Assembly: GCA_019925795.1 (NCBI GenBank)
Contig: CM034312.1
Coordinates: forward strand, 78,185,528 to 78,249,527
DNA: 64,000 nucleotides
DNA from: Dendrobium chrysotoxum
Taxonomy: Eukaryota; Streptophyta; Magnoliopsida; Asparagales; Orchidaceae
Reading direction: 5' to 3'
Below the pieces are notes generated by a model. The model did not search any database, was not told the DNA's origin, and saw nothing but the letters and a program-made list of their open reading frames with translations. Positions 24,390 through 36,471 of the stretch are shown in pieces (position 1 is the stretch's first letter; each line of letters starts with the position of its first letter). The position numbers were made by a program, and so were the translations under genes.

Positions 24390-25400
24390 TATCTTCTCTT
24401 ATTGGCCGTTGAATTCACCATCACATGAGTTCTCTCTTTCTCAAAGATCTCCTCTTTGAGCTTCTCACGCCTCACCTTAGCCATCTCTCTTTTGGCCATT
24501 TCTTCACCTAGTGCACTATCAAGCTTGACAATTTTCTTCTCCAATGTTTGAAAGGATGACTATGGTGTCATCAACAAGTAAATATCTTCTTGTAGTTGGT
24601 CACTATAATGTAGTTTAGTGTCAGTTGGCCACTATAATGTAGTTTAGTGTCAGTTGGCCACATTCAATTTCATTAGTGCATAGTGGAGTATGCCAAATGG
24701 AATATCAACAATTTTCTTTTAGAGCTACTTCAAGAATATGGCTGTGCTAAGATCATAAGTTGTAAAGGTGTGGTCACCCTTTGGTGAGGTCAAATCAAAT
24801 AGAAATCTATCAAGGCTAATGGCGGGTCCTTATTCAATAGCAAGGCCTCCTTCATTGTATGAGGAGAAGCAAACATCTCACTACTTACATTAGCAAATAG
24901 TAATGGTCTCTTCTATGGAGAGGTTTTGGTAATGCATTTTTCTTTCCCCTAAACGTCTTTAGGAGCATATTGAAGTCAACCCTTGGCTCTCACCCTAGCC
25001 AAGTCCTCATGTATTTTGATGATGTCTAGCACTTAAGGTCAGCTAAGGGGAGTGGTACTCATAAGTGCTAAAAACTTAGACAGATGTGTAATAGAAGATT
25101 GTTTAGGAGGCTCATCTCATCATGAGGAAGGACCTCTTCTAATTCAGAATCCTCAACTGCATTTTCTTCCTCAGCTTAAGATCTAATACTTTTAACATCA
25201 GAATTTTCTTTTTCATTCTGACTAAAATTAATAGGAGACCTCAAATGCCATTTTTTTACTTAGCAAGGAGACATCATCCTCATCCTCCTCACCTTCCTCA
25301 AATCCCTGCACAATGAATTCACTGACTTCTCACTCAGTAGGAATGACTTCAATAATAAAGGCTATAGAACTCATTCAAAATATTTTTTCCTAAGAAATTC
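24390..25400 (-). pseudogene. Unidentified decayed coding region, charged coiled-coil type
   Basis: The minus strand near 24410-24560 gives a continuous charged helix-like stretch including EKKIVKLDSAL and EMAKREMAKVRREKLKEEIF. The minus strand near 25260-25370 gives an acidic stretch around GFEEGEEDEDDVSLLS. Between them the frame is broken repeatedly. I do not recognise the protein. Such charged segments are common in plant transposon-associated proteins but also in host genes. A 32-base near-perfect tandem duplication (cagttggccactataatgtagtttagtgt-like) lies at about 24593-24660. Confidence 0.35.
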
Positions 25401-26240
25401 ATCCTAAAAAATTTGTCCTGCTGAATTTGTCATATATAATTCATCCTACAAAATTTGATATATAGAATTCATCGTATTGATATTGTCATATGAAACATAA
25501 CTTAATAAATAAAATTAAAAATAAGCAACAAAGGATCTGATAAGCTAAAAGAGGCTACAACATGTTGTGATCAATGTATGTCTCTACTTTTAGAATGAGG
25601 TCCTTCATCTTAGTGGAATGGATATACTCTTTTTTTCTAGGAGCGGAATCGAGGACTACTTTGTAGGGAATGTCAGTGGCTTGGTTGAAATTAGCCACTT
25701 CCTCACTTACTTTACCAGACAAAACATATTCTTCTTGTTCTTTATTTTATTTTTTGAGGTGAGCATTCAAATATAGTTGGAGGAGAATAAAATAAAACTA
25801 TCATTAAACACTTTGACTAAGAAGAGGCAAAAAAGAAATATTAACCAATGTATATTTTCTTCCTCAGATAACATACCAGAGTCATGATACTCGTGACATT
25901 GTTCAACATGATCTAGACGGGGATAATGTCAAAGAAGTTCATTACATCCATAATCTCTTATCACAGAGGAAAGCAAAGGCCAAGTATGAATTGATCCTAG
26001 TAGCAGCATAGTTTGATCCTAATAATAGTATTGAGGTTGCATAGATTTGGTACAAACTATCGAATATACACTTCAATTGGATTAAATTTATGTTAGCTTT
26101 TAATAACTTGGATGACGAAGAAAGCGAGCAAATAAGGAAGGCTTTATTTTACTTCTTAAAGGGATCCATTGTAAATGGAGAAAAGGTGGGACAAAATATT
26201 TGCAAAGAAGAGGAAAGAAATTGCAAGGGACTCAATGTAA
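25401..26240 (+). other. Unresolved DNA with a short coding-like stretch
   Basis: Mostly non-coding. At 26090-26235 the plus strand reads NNLDDEESEQIRKALFYFL and then KGSIVNGEKVGQ, which has coding-like composition but no family I can name. It may belong to the same lost gene or transposon as the minus-strand relic upstream, although it lies on the opposite strand. The frame runs into the MITE that starts at 26241. Confidence 0.3.
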
Positions 26241-26381
26241 TGAAAGATTATTCTGTGCGGACACCGGACGGTTCTCTCGTCTGGTTACGCTTAGGTACCG
26301 AGCGATACTGAGCGCGGTACATTTTTGGGGTGATGTAGCGCATTTTTATTGGTCTCCGGACTCCACACAGAATAATTTTTC
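26241..26381. mobile_element. hAT-like MITE, family M2, copy a
   Basis: Ends are tgaaagattattctgtgcgg and the complement gaaaaattattctgtgtgga, an inverted repeat centred on attattctgtg. Flanks are caatgtaa (26233-26240) and caatggaa (26382-26389), an eight-base duplication with one mismatch. Length is 141 bp, against 142 bp for the copy at 32958-33099. An eight-base duplication points to the hAT superfamily. There is no coding capacity, and the open frames crossing it are accidental. Confidence 0.75.
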
Positions 26382-26389
26382 CAATGGAA

Positions 26390-27879
26390 TAGGACGGGGT
26401 AAAGGTCTAGATGTTAGCCTTTACCACTATTTGTAATTTATTGAGATAATCATACTAAGGTGACATCACATTTGCATTAACACACATCTTTTTCAAATCC
26501 TAAAATTTGAATTCTGAAATATGATATATAATAATTATTTTAATTTTTTCCAAATTCAAAAAATAATATATACCCAAATCAAACAGTAATATATCAACAC
26601 AAAGAAAAGAAAAAAATGCATATTTATTCATTAAAACTACATTCATCATTCAACTGTTACATAGGGAAACTCATGAAATCATTCACTCATAAACTTTTCA
26701 AATGGCTAACGCCAGCGAACAACTCTTCAACTTTCTTGAAAAGTACCACTTCAAAAAGTTTCCAGGGTGTGCTTGAAGTAACAATATGAACATCCAAGGA
26801 GCATTCTCTTAAAAGTGGAAGTTAGCATCTTCCCCTTTTTAGTAGTTAGCTAAATAATTTTTCTTGACATCTTTGGCAATAGGTTAACTATGTTTAGAAG
26901 TTAAAATTAACCTGATTGATAAATATATAACATTAAAATAAGTATTTATAAAGGTTTTATGATTAGTTAATAAAGAATATTTTTAATATTCTCTTGTTCT
27001 TTTTAGTAATCTTATAAAGATATAGGAGAATTAAGGAATTAAATGTACATCCAGGTACCTAAAAAATCAAATTTAGGTAAAGCTGGTTGGTTCAAGCTAA
27101 ATCAACCCAATTCAAGCTAAGGAAACTCGATTTACTTGGTCTTAGCTCTAAAGATGCTTGTCAATCTATAAGAGAATTTGCCACAAACATACGACTGCAA
27201 TTTAAGAACTTGTCTCAATTAGGAGAATATGGCCTTTCAGTCGGCCCAAATGAGTACAACCTATAAAGTCGCCCTTATGATTACTCAGGTGGACAACCTC
27301 ATGGAAATCTCTATTTTCTCAAATTATCGAAAATCCTTGCATTTCTCATTTCTCCCCCTTGTTGACCTACATATCAGTTACATGCGTAAAGGAGAGAAAT
27401 CGGCAACAAAAATGAAGGTCAGCGTGCGCGACGCATCACTTGAGAGGTCAAATGACTTCCAATCGTCAAATAGATCGTGTTGTTGCGATCAAAATATCGA
27501 ATTCTCTAAATAGAAGCCCCTTGCAACAAAATCAAGCGAGGCTGGTTGAAATGGGCGACCGATATCGCAAAATAATGCACGACATTGCCCAGACGACGTC
27601 CGATAGCAAAACATCGGACTTTGTCGTTACGCTCAAAACGCCAACAATACCCAAAATGGATTGTAATTTTGTCCAATAAAATTCATACGCGCAAATCGAC
27701 GATGTTTTCAAGACGAGGTGCACAAATTTTGAGGAGGATGCACGGAAATCAACAACAGAAATTATATATATATATGTCATTTCAATAGTAACTAGTATTA
27801 TTATTATTTAATTATAATATTAATAACTATTATTATTAATACAAAGGAAAAATCAAATCAGATTAAATATGTCTCATTA
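26390..27879. other. Unresolved intergenic DNA
   Basis: No gene recognised. A moderately GC-rich segment at 27380-27720 has overlapping open frames on both strands (27229-27788), none with recognisable motifs. AT-rich trinucleotide runs (tatta) lie near 27795-27840. Confidence 0.35.
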
Positions 27880-28740
27880 CTTCACGTTTGTAGATCGAAC
27901 GTCCGGCGGTAAGTTCCCCACGATGATGATGATCTTCATTATTTCCATTCGTCCTTCTCCACAATTTTCGTAGGACGTTGCCTTAATCGTCATCATCAGC
28001 CTCAACGTTAAAGGGAGGAAAGAATGATTTCTTTTTGTCGGTTCTTCTTTCGTACACGAGACACAAATCCGCTTCCAGACACAAATCCGCTTCCTCCTCC
28101 AAACCACCGATCGAATGCCTCCTATGTTCGCAAACCCCCCGCATACGAAGCCTATGTCCTTTTCCTTTCACTATTAAATCATCGATCTTGCCACTATTTG
28201 CAAGCTAGTAGTGTCTCCCACTTTCGCCTCCCACCGTCAACCTGCTTGCTCCAGCCGACGTCTTTTCCTCACATTAAGCATCTGTCAAAGCCACTATAGA
28301 ATCCTTCTCCTCTTCACCAGCTGACTTCCCACACTCAACCGAACTCAGCTGCCTATCCCGTAAGCTTACCGCGACCAGATCCATCTTTAACCTCAGCTAC
28401 ACAAATTACAGCCTCTCCTCCCATCAATCTTCCCTTCGACATCCACACATCAATCTATCAAGACCTAATTTGACCTATCCCCCATCTGTCAACCCGCCAA
28501 ATCAACCGAGCTTCCCAAATCCCTATCTTCCTATATACTTGATTGAACAGATCCCACAAGTCCTTTGTCCAACTTGCCTCAGCCGATCGGCCTCCGCCCT
28601 CTCTTGATTTCAATCGACAACAGCAAGCCAACCCTGCCCGATCTACCCGCATCGAATCTCTCTCAGCCACGTACAGCCTTCGACCTAGCCACAAGCCTCC
28701 TTCGACGATGTTCCTTCCTTGCTGAATCGAAAGTAGAGTG
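27880..28740. other. CT-rich, GC-elevated stretch without an identified gene
   Basis: This stretch is richer in C and T than its surroundings and holds overlapping open frames on both strands (28024-28299 and 28458-28725). It includes a direct duplication of acacaaatccgcttcc at about 28062 and 28080. It resembles a plant 5' leader or promoter-proximal region, but no exon with a recognisable domain follows. I list it so a reader with transcript data can test it. Confidence 0.3.
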
Positions 28741-29425
28741 AATGGAGCATGCTCACTGTAAAGGTAACTTCTCCCTTTTCATGCTCTTCTTTAACCAAAT
28801 CATGTAAATCCAATGAACTCTCTGATATAGTAAATTAGGAATTTAAGGCAAAGATGAAGAATCTAATGATGTATTAGTCGAGCCTTTGGTCTCAGACCAC
28901 ATCTATCACAAAACGACTTCATGCAATTTGGATGTCCTCATCTAATCTAAGTAAGGATTAGATGACTCGTGGATCTAATCTCATAAAGGATGAGAAGATG
29001 AAGCTTGCATCAGAATAATGAAGTATCTCATGGTTGCGTCGTGTGATAAAGCTATGATTCACTTGTAAGCAAAAATAAGGAATCAGTGGTAAAAACCATA
29101 GGCTACTGAAGCACAACGCCACGCCACCCCACCGGATCTGTAATATTCATGCAAGTGAACAGAAGGCATTTAAAGATTTCTAAATAAATGTGGCACATTT
29201 ATCAACAATGGTTATTTGCATAGTTGATAATTACAAAACACCCATTTGCACAACATACAATTATTTTAAAATGTCCCTCATGTATGCATTACAATATGCA
29301 TGATAATTCATTTAAACATGTTATCAAGCATCACGAGATGTATTTTATTATAACAAATGCATTGTATTTACATGCTAATGTGTTGCATATGCATGTGTCG
29401 TAACTTATAAAATATGTTATGTAGG

Positions 29426-29896
29426 CATGTCATCCGACATTGCAAGTATATTTCAAAGTGACCTCCAGCATGCATGTACAGGATGCCGAGGATTTCATTA
29501 TAGCATGTCGTTTGACATTGCTACTACACCGCAAAATAACCTATGGCATGTAGTTGTAAGATGCCGAGGGTTTCATTCCAGTGTGTCATCCGACATCACT
29601 ATTGCATGTTAAAATGACCTCCTGCATGTATCGTTAAGATGCAAAGGGTTTCATTCAAGTATATCATCTGATATTACAATTGCATGTTAAAATGACCCCT
29701 TACATGTATCGTTAAGATGCATAGGGTTTCATTCAAGTGTGTCATTTGACATTACAATCATAATTTAAATTGACCTCCGGCATGCATTTATAGGATGCCG
29801 AGGGGTTTCATTCAAGTATGTCATTTGATATTGCGATTACATTCCAAAGCATCCTCCCATAAGCATTTGCAATATGCAGAGGACTACATTCCAACA
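29426..29896 (+). repeat. 78-bp tandem array, six units
   Basis: The landmark tgtcat(c/t)(c/t)gacatt recurs with starts near 29428, 29506, 29584, 29662, 29740 and 29819, so the spacing is 78, 78, 78, 78 and 79. Each unit also carries a gcatg-atg-ta-gatgc-(g/a)agg-tttcatt segment. Units differ by many substitutions but almost no indels. It is internal to LTR-like copy B. Confidence 0.85.
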
Positions 29897-30049
29897 ATAT
29901 CATGCATACGTATAACAATCATATAAATGCGTCGTGTAAAATGCATTAAATAGTATACACCCGTATGGACCCCTGCGAGCGTGTTGTAAGCACACACGTG
30001 ATGTCTGAGGATGTCACGCTGGTTAATAAATGAATTTAGATATAAACCC

Positions 30050-30520
30050 GATCCTCTATCAATAAATTGATAGAGTTGATAATGTTCAATCAATAAAAAA
30101 TGAAATAACCTATGAATACCCCCGATGATGATCATATTGAATGTAAATCTCAATCGGAGGGGTTAAATCTCAAAAATCTATCAAAGGAACAAAGCCTATA
30201 ATAAATATGATCCTCTATCGGTAAGTAGATAAAGTTGATAAGGTTCAATTAACAAAAAATGAAAAAACCTATGAATACCCCAATAATGGCCGTGTTGAAT
30301 ATAAATCTCAACTAAAGGGGTTAAATCTCAAAATTCTATCATTGGCACAAAGCCTATAATAAACTAAATTCTCTTTCGACAAATAGATAGAGTTGACAAG
30401 GCTCAATTAACAAAAAATTAAATAACCTATGAATACCCTGATGATGGCCGTGTTGACAGGGAATCTCCAACGGAGGGGATCATAACCATTTTAAAATATA
30501 TCCTTAAATGCCCATGAAAA
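30050..30520 (+). repeat. 159-bp tandem array, three units
   Basis: Each unit starts near gatcctctatc (30050, 30209 and about 30367), followed by gataaggttcaattaacaaa, cctatgaatacccc, a gatgatggccgtgttga segment and caaagcctataataaa. Spacings are 159 and 158. Copy A keeps two diverged units at about 3541 and 3704. Confidence 0.85.
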
Positions 30521-31525
30521 TTCAAAATTCAAAAAATATCAGAACCCAAGATATTTAGAATTAAAACTAATCATCAAACACTTAATCATAAATATCCATC
30601 CACCCTCCACAATAATTTACCAAGGTGAACAAATCTGAAAATTACTTCAGCTCACAAAGAGCTAATGTATGGTCGAAATGTCACTAGGATTTATTCTCAA
30701 TCTGCCTCTTGCCAGTTAAGATGTGGCACGTGTCCTCTAATCGATGGTTTTGTAGCAAAATGGCACCACACCTACGGTCCATAGGTAAATGGTACCGACT
30801 GGGACCCTCTGACTAGGTGGTTTTGCCTCAAAATGGCACCATTATATTACGGTCATAGTCAAAGCCCTTATGTTCACCAACGGTGTTAAATCATTGAGCA
30901 ATGAATCAATATGATATTATCGATAAGATAAAAAAGCCCTTTGTTAAACAAGGTGGATTTAAATTTGTCCCATTAGATAAATATTCACCACAAGTCTACA
31001 AGGTATCCTTGGACGAAGCAACCCATGGTTGCCGACAAGGATCCTTCTGTTAGGTTGGGTCGACTAACTCCTCTGACTAAGTAGACCAGGGACTAGGATG
31101 GCCCAAGACGACGGAACAATACGATCTTAATCGGGTTCATCATCATTCCCCCACCATCCGCTTTTAAGTGCAAGATGGTAAAATTTCGAATTTTAAATAT
31201 CAAACTTTCAGATACCAAATTCTACTACTACTATATACTAGATATCACGTATATGCTTGACAACTAGCCTTAATCGAAATTTCTCTCTCGTGATCGGGAG
31301 GGGTAATTAACTATAGGGGTTTGCGCCTATAGGAAACCAGAACTCAGATCATAAAGTCCTCGTAAAATGAGGGTGAAATATCTGGGTGTTGACTTATCTA
31401 TAAACCTAATCGGCCTTCTAAAAATTTGCCTTAGAAATTAATTGTTAAAACTCTCCTTGATGACCCGGTAAATGAAAGGAAGGGGGTCTACGGAGAGGCT
31501 GGGGTGAGAATTTTTGGAGCCCACA

Positions 31526-32941
31526 CCCCTACATCTGCTAATAGAAACCCTTGACAGAAAAGAAAAAGTGCTTACCAGCAAAGGCATGCTAACCCAAATA
31601 CTCATCTTTCTCTACCTAAATAATACTAATTTACTTAAGTGTATATCTTCTTAATTTACAAATACTAATCATTAATATTGCTTTTACTTATAAATCAATG
31701 TATCTATATATAATTTATTTGATTGAATATTAATATTTAATTAAGAATTAATTAAATATAAGAGTTTTAATTTATAAAATTAAATAACAAATAATATTAA
31801 TTTACTTCAATTTTTTCAATTTTTTTTAATTAATTAACATTATTTATCAAAATTCATATAAAAAAATCTCTATTTAATCAAATTAACAGAAATACTCCCC
31901 TTTATCCCTCTTCCCCCCTTCAATGCCTACCATAAACCCTCCACAAAAAGGAAACAAGTAACTCATGGCGAGATCTCCCTAGCGAAGGCAGCAACTTGAC
32001 CAAAACGTTCATCTTCCACCCCTCCCCTTGGGTGCCATCTGAAGCCCTCCATGAAAAAAGAAGTGAGGAAATCCTGCACGGCATGATGTCAGGTTTCCAT
32101 TATCTAATTCTCCTAAATCTGCCAAACTATAAGATTTAGCAAATCCAAAATCTAGGACAAGATGAAGGTACAGTGGAATTTAAAAAATATAGACTTTATA
32201 CTTTGTTCATTGAGCCATTTGGCAGGATTTACAGTACATCCACTCACATGAATCCAGCTACCAAACAGCCTCTACTGTTCCAATCCAATTCAAAAAAGAA
32301 AAAAAAATGGTAAAACCAACAGTACAGATCGTAAGAGCTCATCAGAATTTTCCCTGCAATATTTCATGAACCTCTCCACTCCAAATGCTCAAAACAAAGA
32401 GCCCCCTTGAATATGTCCTTAGCCGGCTACTGCTGCTATAACTTCTGAAACAAAACGTTGAATTCTTATTTGAAATACTTTCTTTATCTTTCTTTGCTGA
32501 ACCGTGCAAAGAGCGACGTTTTTGTCAGTATTGAGCACAAAGGACAAAGAAAAGCTCTGTGAAATCGTCATCAGCTTCACGTAGAACTAATCGCTATCCA
32601 TAGTGTTATACAACTATATACAGCAATTAAAGAATTCATGTCATGCTTAACGAAGACAAGTTTACTTGGTCTGCCTGATTAGTTTTTCTTCGCTGCTAAG
32701 TTTATATGATTAAACATATTAGAATTCTTGCTGAAGAACAATTGGAATTTTGACTGAGTTGATTAATGATAGTGGAGAACAGTAAGGATTTGACTCTGAA
32801 ATCATTCTAGCTATCCGAAGTAGGAATAAAGTTTGAATAATTTACATTTGAACACGACATAACTTGAAAATAGAAGTGTTGTATGGTGAAGACTGCCCTT
32901 TTTTTTTTGTGTGTGTGGTAGTGGTGAGATTCAGAACTTTT
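31526..32941. other. Unresolved AT-rich DNA
   Basis: AT-rich from 31600 to 31870 with many ttaatt phrases, then mixed sequence. No gene or terminal repeat recognised. Confidence 0.35.
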
Positions 32942-32944
32942 TTA

Positions 32945-33200
32945 GGCTACATTTGAGGGGAAATTATTCTGTGCGGACATCGGATCATCCGGAGGCGAAT
33001 CAGAATGCGTCATGTCACCCGATACACAGCAAATGAGTGATGTGGCACGTTTTGATTCGCCTCCAGACGGCGTCCGTATCCTCACAGAATAATTTCACTC
33101 ATTTGAGACAGTTCTAGCCACTGTTTTTTCGTTGTTTTAAAAAAAATTATATTAAAAAGCTGCTTTAAAAATCAATAAAAAATTTATCTCAAACAAAGTC
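32945..33200. mobile_element. Tourist-like MITE M1, copy b, split by a nested MITE
   Basis: The left end ggctacatttgag (32945-32957) is cut by the M2 element and resumes as catttgagacag at 33100. The right end is ctcaaacaaagtc, ending at 33200. Flanks are tta (32942-32944) and tta (33201-33203), the family's three-base duplication. Without the insert and its duplicated eight bases the copy is about 106 bp, matching copies a and g. Confidence 0.75.
32958..33099. mobile_element. hAT-like MITE M2, copy b, nested in M1b
   Basis: Ends are ggggaaattattctgtgcgg and the complement agtgaaattattctgtgagg. It is flanked by a perfect eight-base duplication catttgag (32950-32957 and 33100-33107), which comes from the M1 terminal repeat. 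Length is 142 bp. Interior stems include ggaggcgaatcagaa and its inverted partner ttttgattcgcctcc. The nesting fixes the order of events: M1 first, M2 later. Confidence 0.85.
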
Positions 33201-33203
33201 TTA

Positions 33204-33812
33204 AGCTTTACGTTTTTAATATTAAAAACTCTTTTTTTTTTCACAATCTAAAGAAAAAAATCAAAAATAGTTTTTTTAAGACAAAATTTTAAAATAACGA
33301 TTAAAAAACTATCTTTCAAATACACATTATTTTTTATTAACTATTTTTGTTATCACAAAAAAATTAAAAAGTTATTCCAAAGGAAGCCCAAAACTATTGA
33401 CCATTCATTTTATTTTTGTTTAAAAAAAATTTTTTTTTTATGCCACAGTTTCAAAAACAGCTTTTTTGTTATAAGTGAGTTCCATTATTTGAAACAATTA
33501 GAGAATGTTTTGGATGTATTTGCATCAAAGAACATTGGCGATTAAGACAAAAAATATGAAAATTTTAAAATATTTGACGAGAAAAGTGGCAAAATAAACT
33601 ACATAGAGAGAGAGATCTTTTAAGATTCTATTATTTATGTATGTACGGCATTGAAACTCTGAAGATAGGTGTTTAAAGTTGTTAGAACATAAAACATGTA
33701 ATGTTCACTACACAAAACATAGCATAAGTTTGTGGTTTCTTAGCTCTAAGATTATAAAAACAAGATCTTAGTTGATGAAAGATATACTATCTATATTTAT
33801 TCTGATGATTGG
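33204..33812. other. AT-rich spacer between MITEs
   Basis: Long A- and T-runs with weak inverted symmetry around 33210-33400, possibly another decayed MITE. I cannot define ends. Confidence 0.3.
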
Positions 33813-33921
33813 AGTTTCATTTGAGACAACTTTTGATCACTATCTTTTCATTGTTCTCAAGAAATTTTTATACTAGAAAGCTATTTTAGAAAGTAATAAG
33901 AAAGCTATCACAAATGAAGCT
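33813..33921. mobile_element. Tourist-like MITE M1, copy c (degenerate)
   Basis: The left end gtttcatttgagacaacttt and the right end agctatcacaaatgaagct match the family, with the shared interior ttttatactagaaagct. The terminal GG and the duplication are no longer clear. Confidence 0.6.
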
Positions 33922-34138
33922 TGAATCTAGCATTTGGGTAGGCATTGGATTCAAATATCTCAATGAATGACACCAAGATCTTACGAAAAAAAAGATTCAT
34001 GACTGAAGAGAAAAACCTAAAAGAATGATCTTAGAGTGAGAAAGTCTTGAAGATTTTATTAGATTTTTAAGTTAGTACAGGACTAATGTGGTACGAATAT
34101 AAGCAGAGCTCATTCCTGGCTCTCTATTCATAGAATTA

Positions 34139-34257
34139 GGTTTCATTTGGGACGGCTTTTTTATTACTTTTTAAAATATCTTTTTAGTACAAAAAATAAT
34201 TTTTTGTACTAGAAAGCTACTTTAAGAAACAGTAAAAAAGTCGTCCAAAACAAAACC
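34139..34257. mobile_element. Tourist-like MITE M1, copy d
   Basis: 119 bp. The left end ggtttcatttgggacggctt and the complement of the right end, ggttttgttttggacgactt, are inverted repeats. Flanks are tta on both sides (34136-34138 and 34258-34260). The interior has ttttttgtactagaaagct as in the other copies. Confidence 0.85.
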
Positions 34258-34260
34258 TTA

Positions 34261-35668
34261 GATAAAAATTCTAAATTATAGAAATGCATATAGTTTAGAA
34301 ATGCATTAAGAGTTTATATAAAATGCTTGATAGTGCTTGTTGTGAAGCTGAAAAGAATAAGAGAATTAAATTTTAGAATTTTACTTCATCTTGATGAATT
34401 GGCATATTTAATACAATTGATAACATGTGATTAATTTGTCTTATCATACTAATCAATAATAGAGGAATGCTTGTAAATATTTGTTCTTGCGATTCATTTC
34501 AAGGTTTTTTAATATCTTTGTTCTACATCCTCCATCTCTCAATTGGATACGGCAAGAAAGGTCCTAAGATTCTTAAGATAACATCTTATGGAGTTGGATC
34601 ATTTCTTAATGAGGCCAAGCAATTAGGGAGTGATTATTTCTCTAATCAAGTTGATTTGATTTAAAATTTAATTAGAGATTTGATTGATACATTAATTAGG
34701 GGGGTCTAATTATTACATTTATTAAGAATTTGATTAGGATTAGATTAGAAAATTTTTTCCTAATTTACTTTGGTTCAAATCTATAAATAAAGACCTGGGG
34801 GCTGCTGTTAAGTGTATGTGAGCACAAGAGAGAGCTCATTGTAATTCCTTATTGTTCTCCAATATAATGAAATCATCATCCCCTCCCCGTGGACATATAT
34901 AAGCATCTTCGCCGAATCACATAAATCGTCGTGTTTATTGTGTTTGTGTTGTGGGGTTATTTGCACAACAAAAGGTCCCTCGCCCAACAACATTCAATTC
35001 AAAAGAAACAATCGAGTATGTGAAATCCACAAATGAGATGAAATCACTAGAGATTGTTGGAGATAAATGGCATTATGAGAGAGAGAGAAGTGAAAAGAAG
35101 AGAAGAAAATATATGGGCATTTATTGTTGTCTATACTCAATCAAACATTATATTAATGGAACAATCGCAAGAAGTGTAACCCTAATCTTGAGGATCAAAA
35201 TGGAAAACTTTTAAAATTCTAGGCCTATTTGAAGTGTGGAGCATAATCCAACACTTGAGAATGACAAAACTGACCTAACTATAATGTAATAAAAATAATT
35301 TTATCTGTTTATGGTCACATATTATTGTATCATAATCCTAATTCTTTTCATATTTTTAATCATTCAACTTTGATTTTTAATGATCCGTTTTCATCTTAAC
35401 TTATATAATATCTTCTATTCAAAATTGTGGATCAAGCGATGATGATACTCATAAGCCATTCATTTGAAGTGTTAAAAAAACTATGAAAGGTCAGTATCAT
35501 TCATTAGCTTTTCCTTTTAATAATCAGTGTTTTTGTATGTTTTTCTTATGGTTTAGGGTTAATGGCCATTTGATTTAGGTTTCACTGTGATGTGCCATTT
35601 GGTGTAAACAAGCCAATAACCATATTATTTTTTATAATAATAAATTATTTCTTTGCTATGAACTAAGA
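34261..35668. other. Unresolved intergenic DNA
   Basis: No gene recognised. The segment 34760-34990 has a gagagctcattgtaattcc and aatataatgaaatcatc wording reminiscent of the end of a plant Ty1/copia LTR (a short transcript leader ending in caacaa), but no start or duplication is apparent. Confidence 0.35.
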
Positions 35669-36106
35669 GGTTATTTAGTTTGAAGTAAAAAATTTATAAA
35701 GTATTTCAAATGCAGAGGTTTTAAAAATATTAAAATTTGGTATGAAATAAAAGAAATACAGTGCAAAATTTTGAAGTATTTGAAAACCACTCTCTAGCCA
35801 ACATGGGTAGTTGCTAGCTGCTGCCATCACCAGCAGCCACTGCCAACCGCCTACATTGCGCCTCATGCCAACTTCTACCAACCACCGCTCGCCACCTGCA
35901 GCCCGCCTCTAGCCACCGACAGCCACTGGCCGCCGTCCGCGACCCACTAGTCATTGTCATCTTTGAACTTTACATTACATTAATTTTACAGCAAGTCAAA
36001 TATAAAAAAAATACTTATATTTATTTTACACTCATCCTAATAAGTACAAAGATTTCAAATACATTATATTCATTTTATACTGCATTTCATTTTGAACCAA
36101 ATGTCC
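35669..36106. mobile_element. Putative non-autonomous element with AT arms and CCGCCA core, copy a
   Basis: The left end ggttatttagtttgaagtaa and the complement of the right end, gggacatttggttcaaaatg, are imperfect inverted repeats. AT-rich arms carry aaagtatttcaaatgca and agatttcaaatacatt. The core (35800-35960) is rich in gccacc/ccgcc trinucleotides. A similar structure occurs at about 63130-63540. No target duplication could be fixed. Confidence 0.45.
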
Positions 36107-36471
36107 CTGAGGAGATTATTTATTTTGACTTGGCATTTGAAAACAATTGAAGTTATTTCAATTAAGAATTAAATTAATGAAAGATTTTTATATGTTTAGT
36201 GGATACATTTTCACTTTTTATGAACATAATTATTGTAAGATTGGTTGCACTAAGCAATATTTTTTTATAATATAATTCTGTTAACTTTATATAACTTTAT
36301 TAGTATAACTTTATATAATTCATTTGTGCACTCAGATCAGGTTGACTCAGTTTGAAGAATTTGAATGAATCAGGCAATTACAAGGTGATGGACAGATTAT
36401 TTGCCTGCTCTATCAAGCAGGCTCCATATGGCAGGGAAATTTAATTGGTGGATTATTATACTAATCACAAT

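Larger units (their letters stand above)
29090..31525 (+). repeat. Long LTR-like repeat, copy B
   Basis: Collinear with copy A (2340-4837), sharing ccacgccacc...ggatctgtaa at its start, acacacgtgatgtctgaggatgt (about 29990), a gatcctctat tandem block, ggcacgtgtcctctaat (about 30725), gacaaggatccttctgttagg (about 31034) and the terminal ggagcccaca. It contains a 78-bp array and a 159-bp array (listed separately). No open frame is meaningful. Ends in CA at 31525, and the flank differs from that of copy A, so A and B are independent insertions. Probably a solo LTR or non-autonomous derivative of a large Ty3/gypsy element. Confidence 0.62.

Noticed and set aside
28024..28725. Possible gene in the CT-rich stretch
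   Set aside because: Overlapping frames on both strands lack any recognisable domain and no convincing splice structure could be built. Kept only as a described region.
29426..29896. Regularly spaced repeats resembling a CRISPR array
   Set aside because: The whole 78-bp unit repeats, with no unique spacers and no associated genes, and the genome is a plant's. It is a simple tandem array.
2340..31525. Copies A and B as the two LTRs of one giant element
   Set aside because: They are too diverged, differ by internal indels and array structure, lie about 26 kb apart, and the DNA between them holds unrelated complete transposons.
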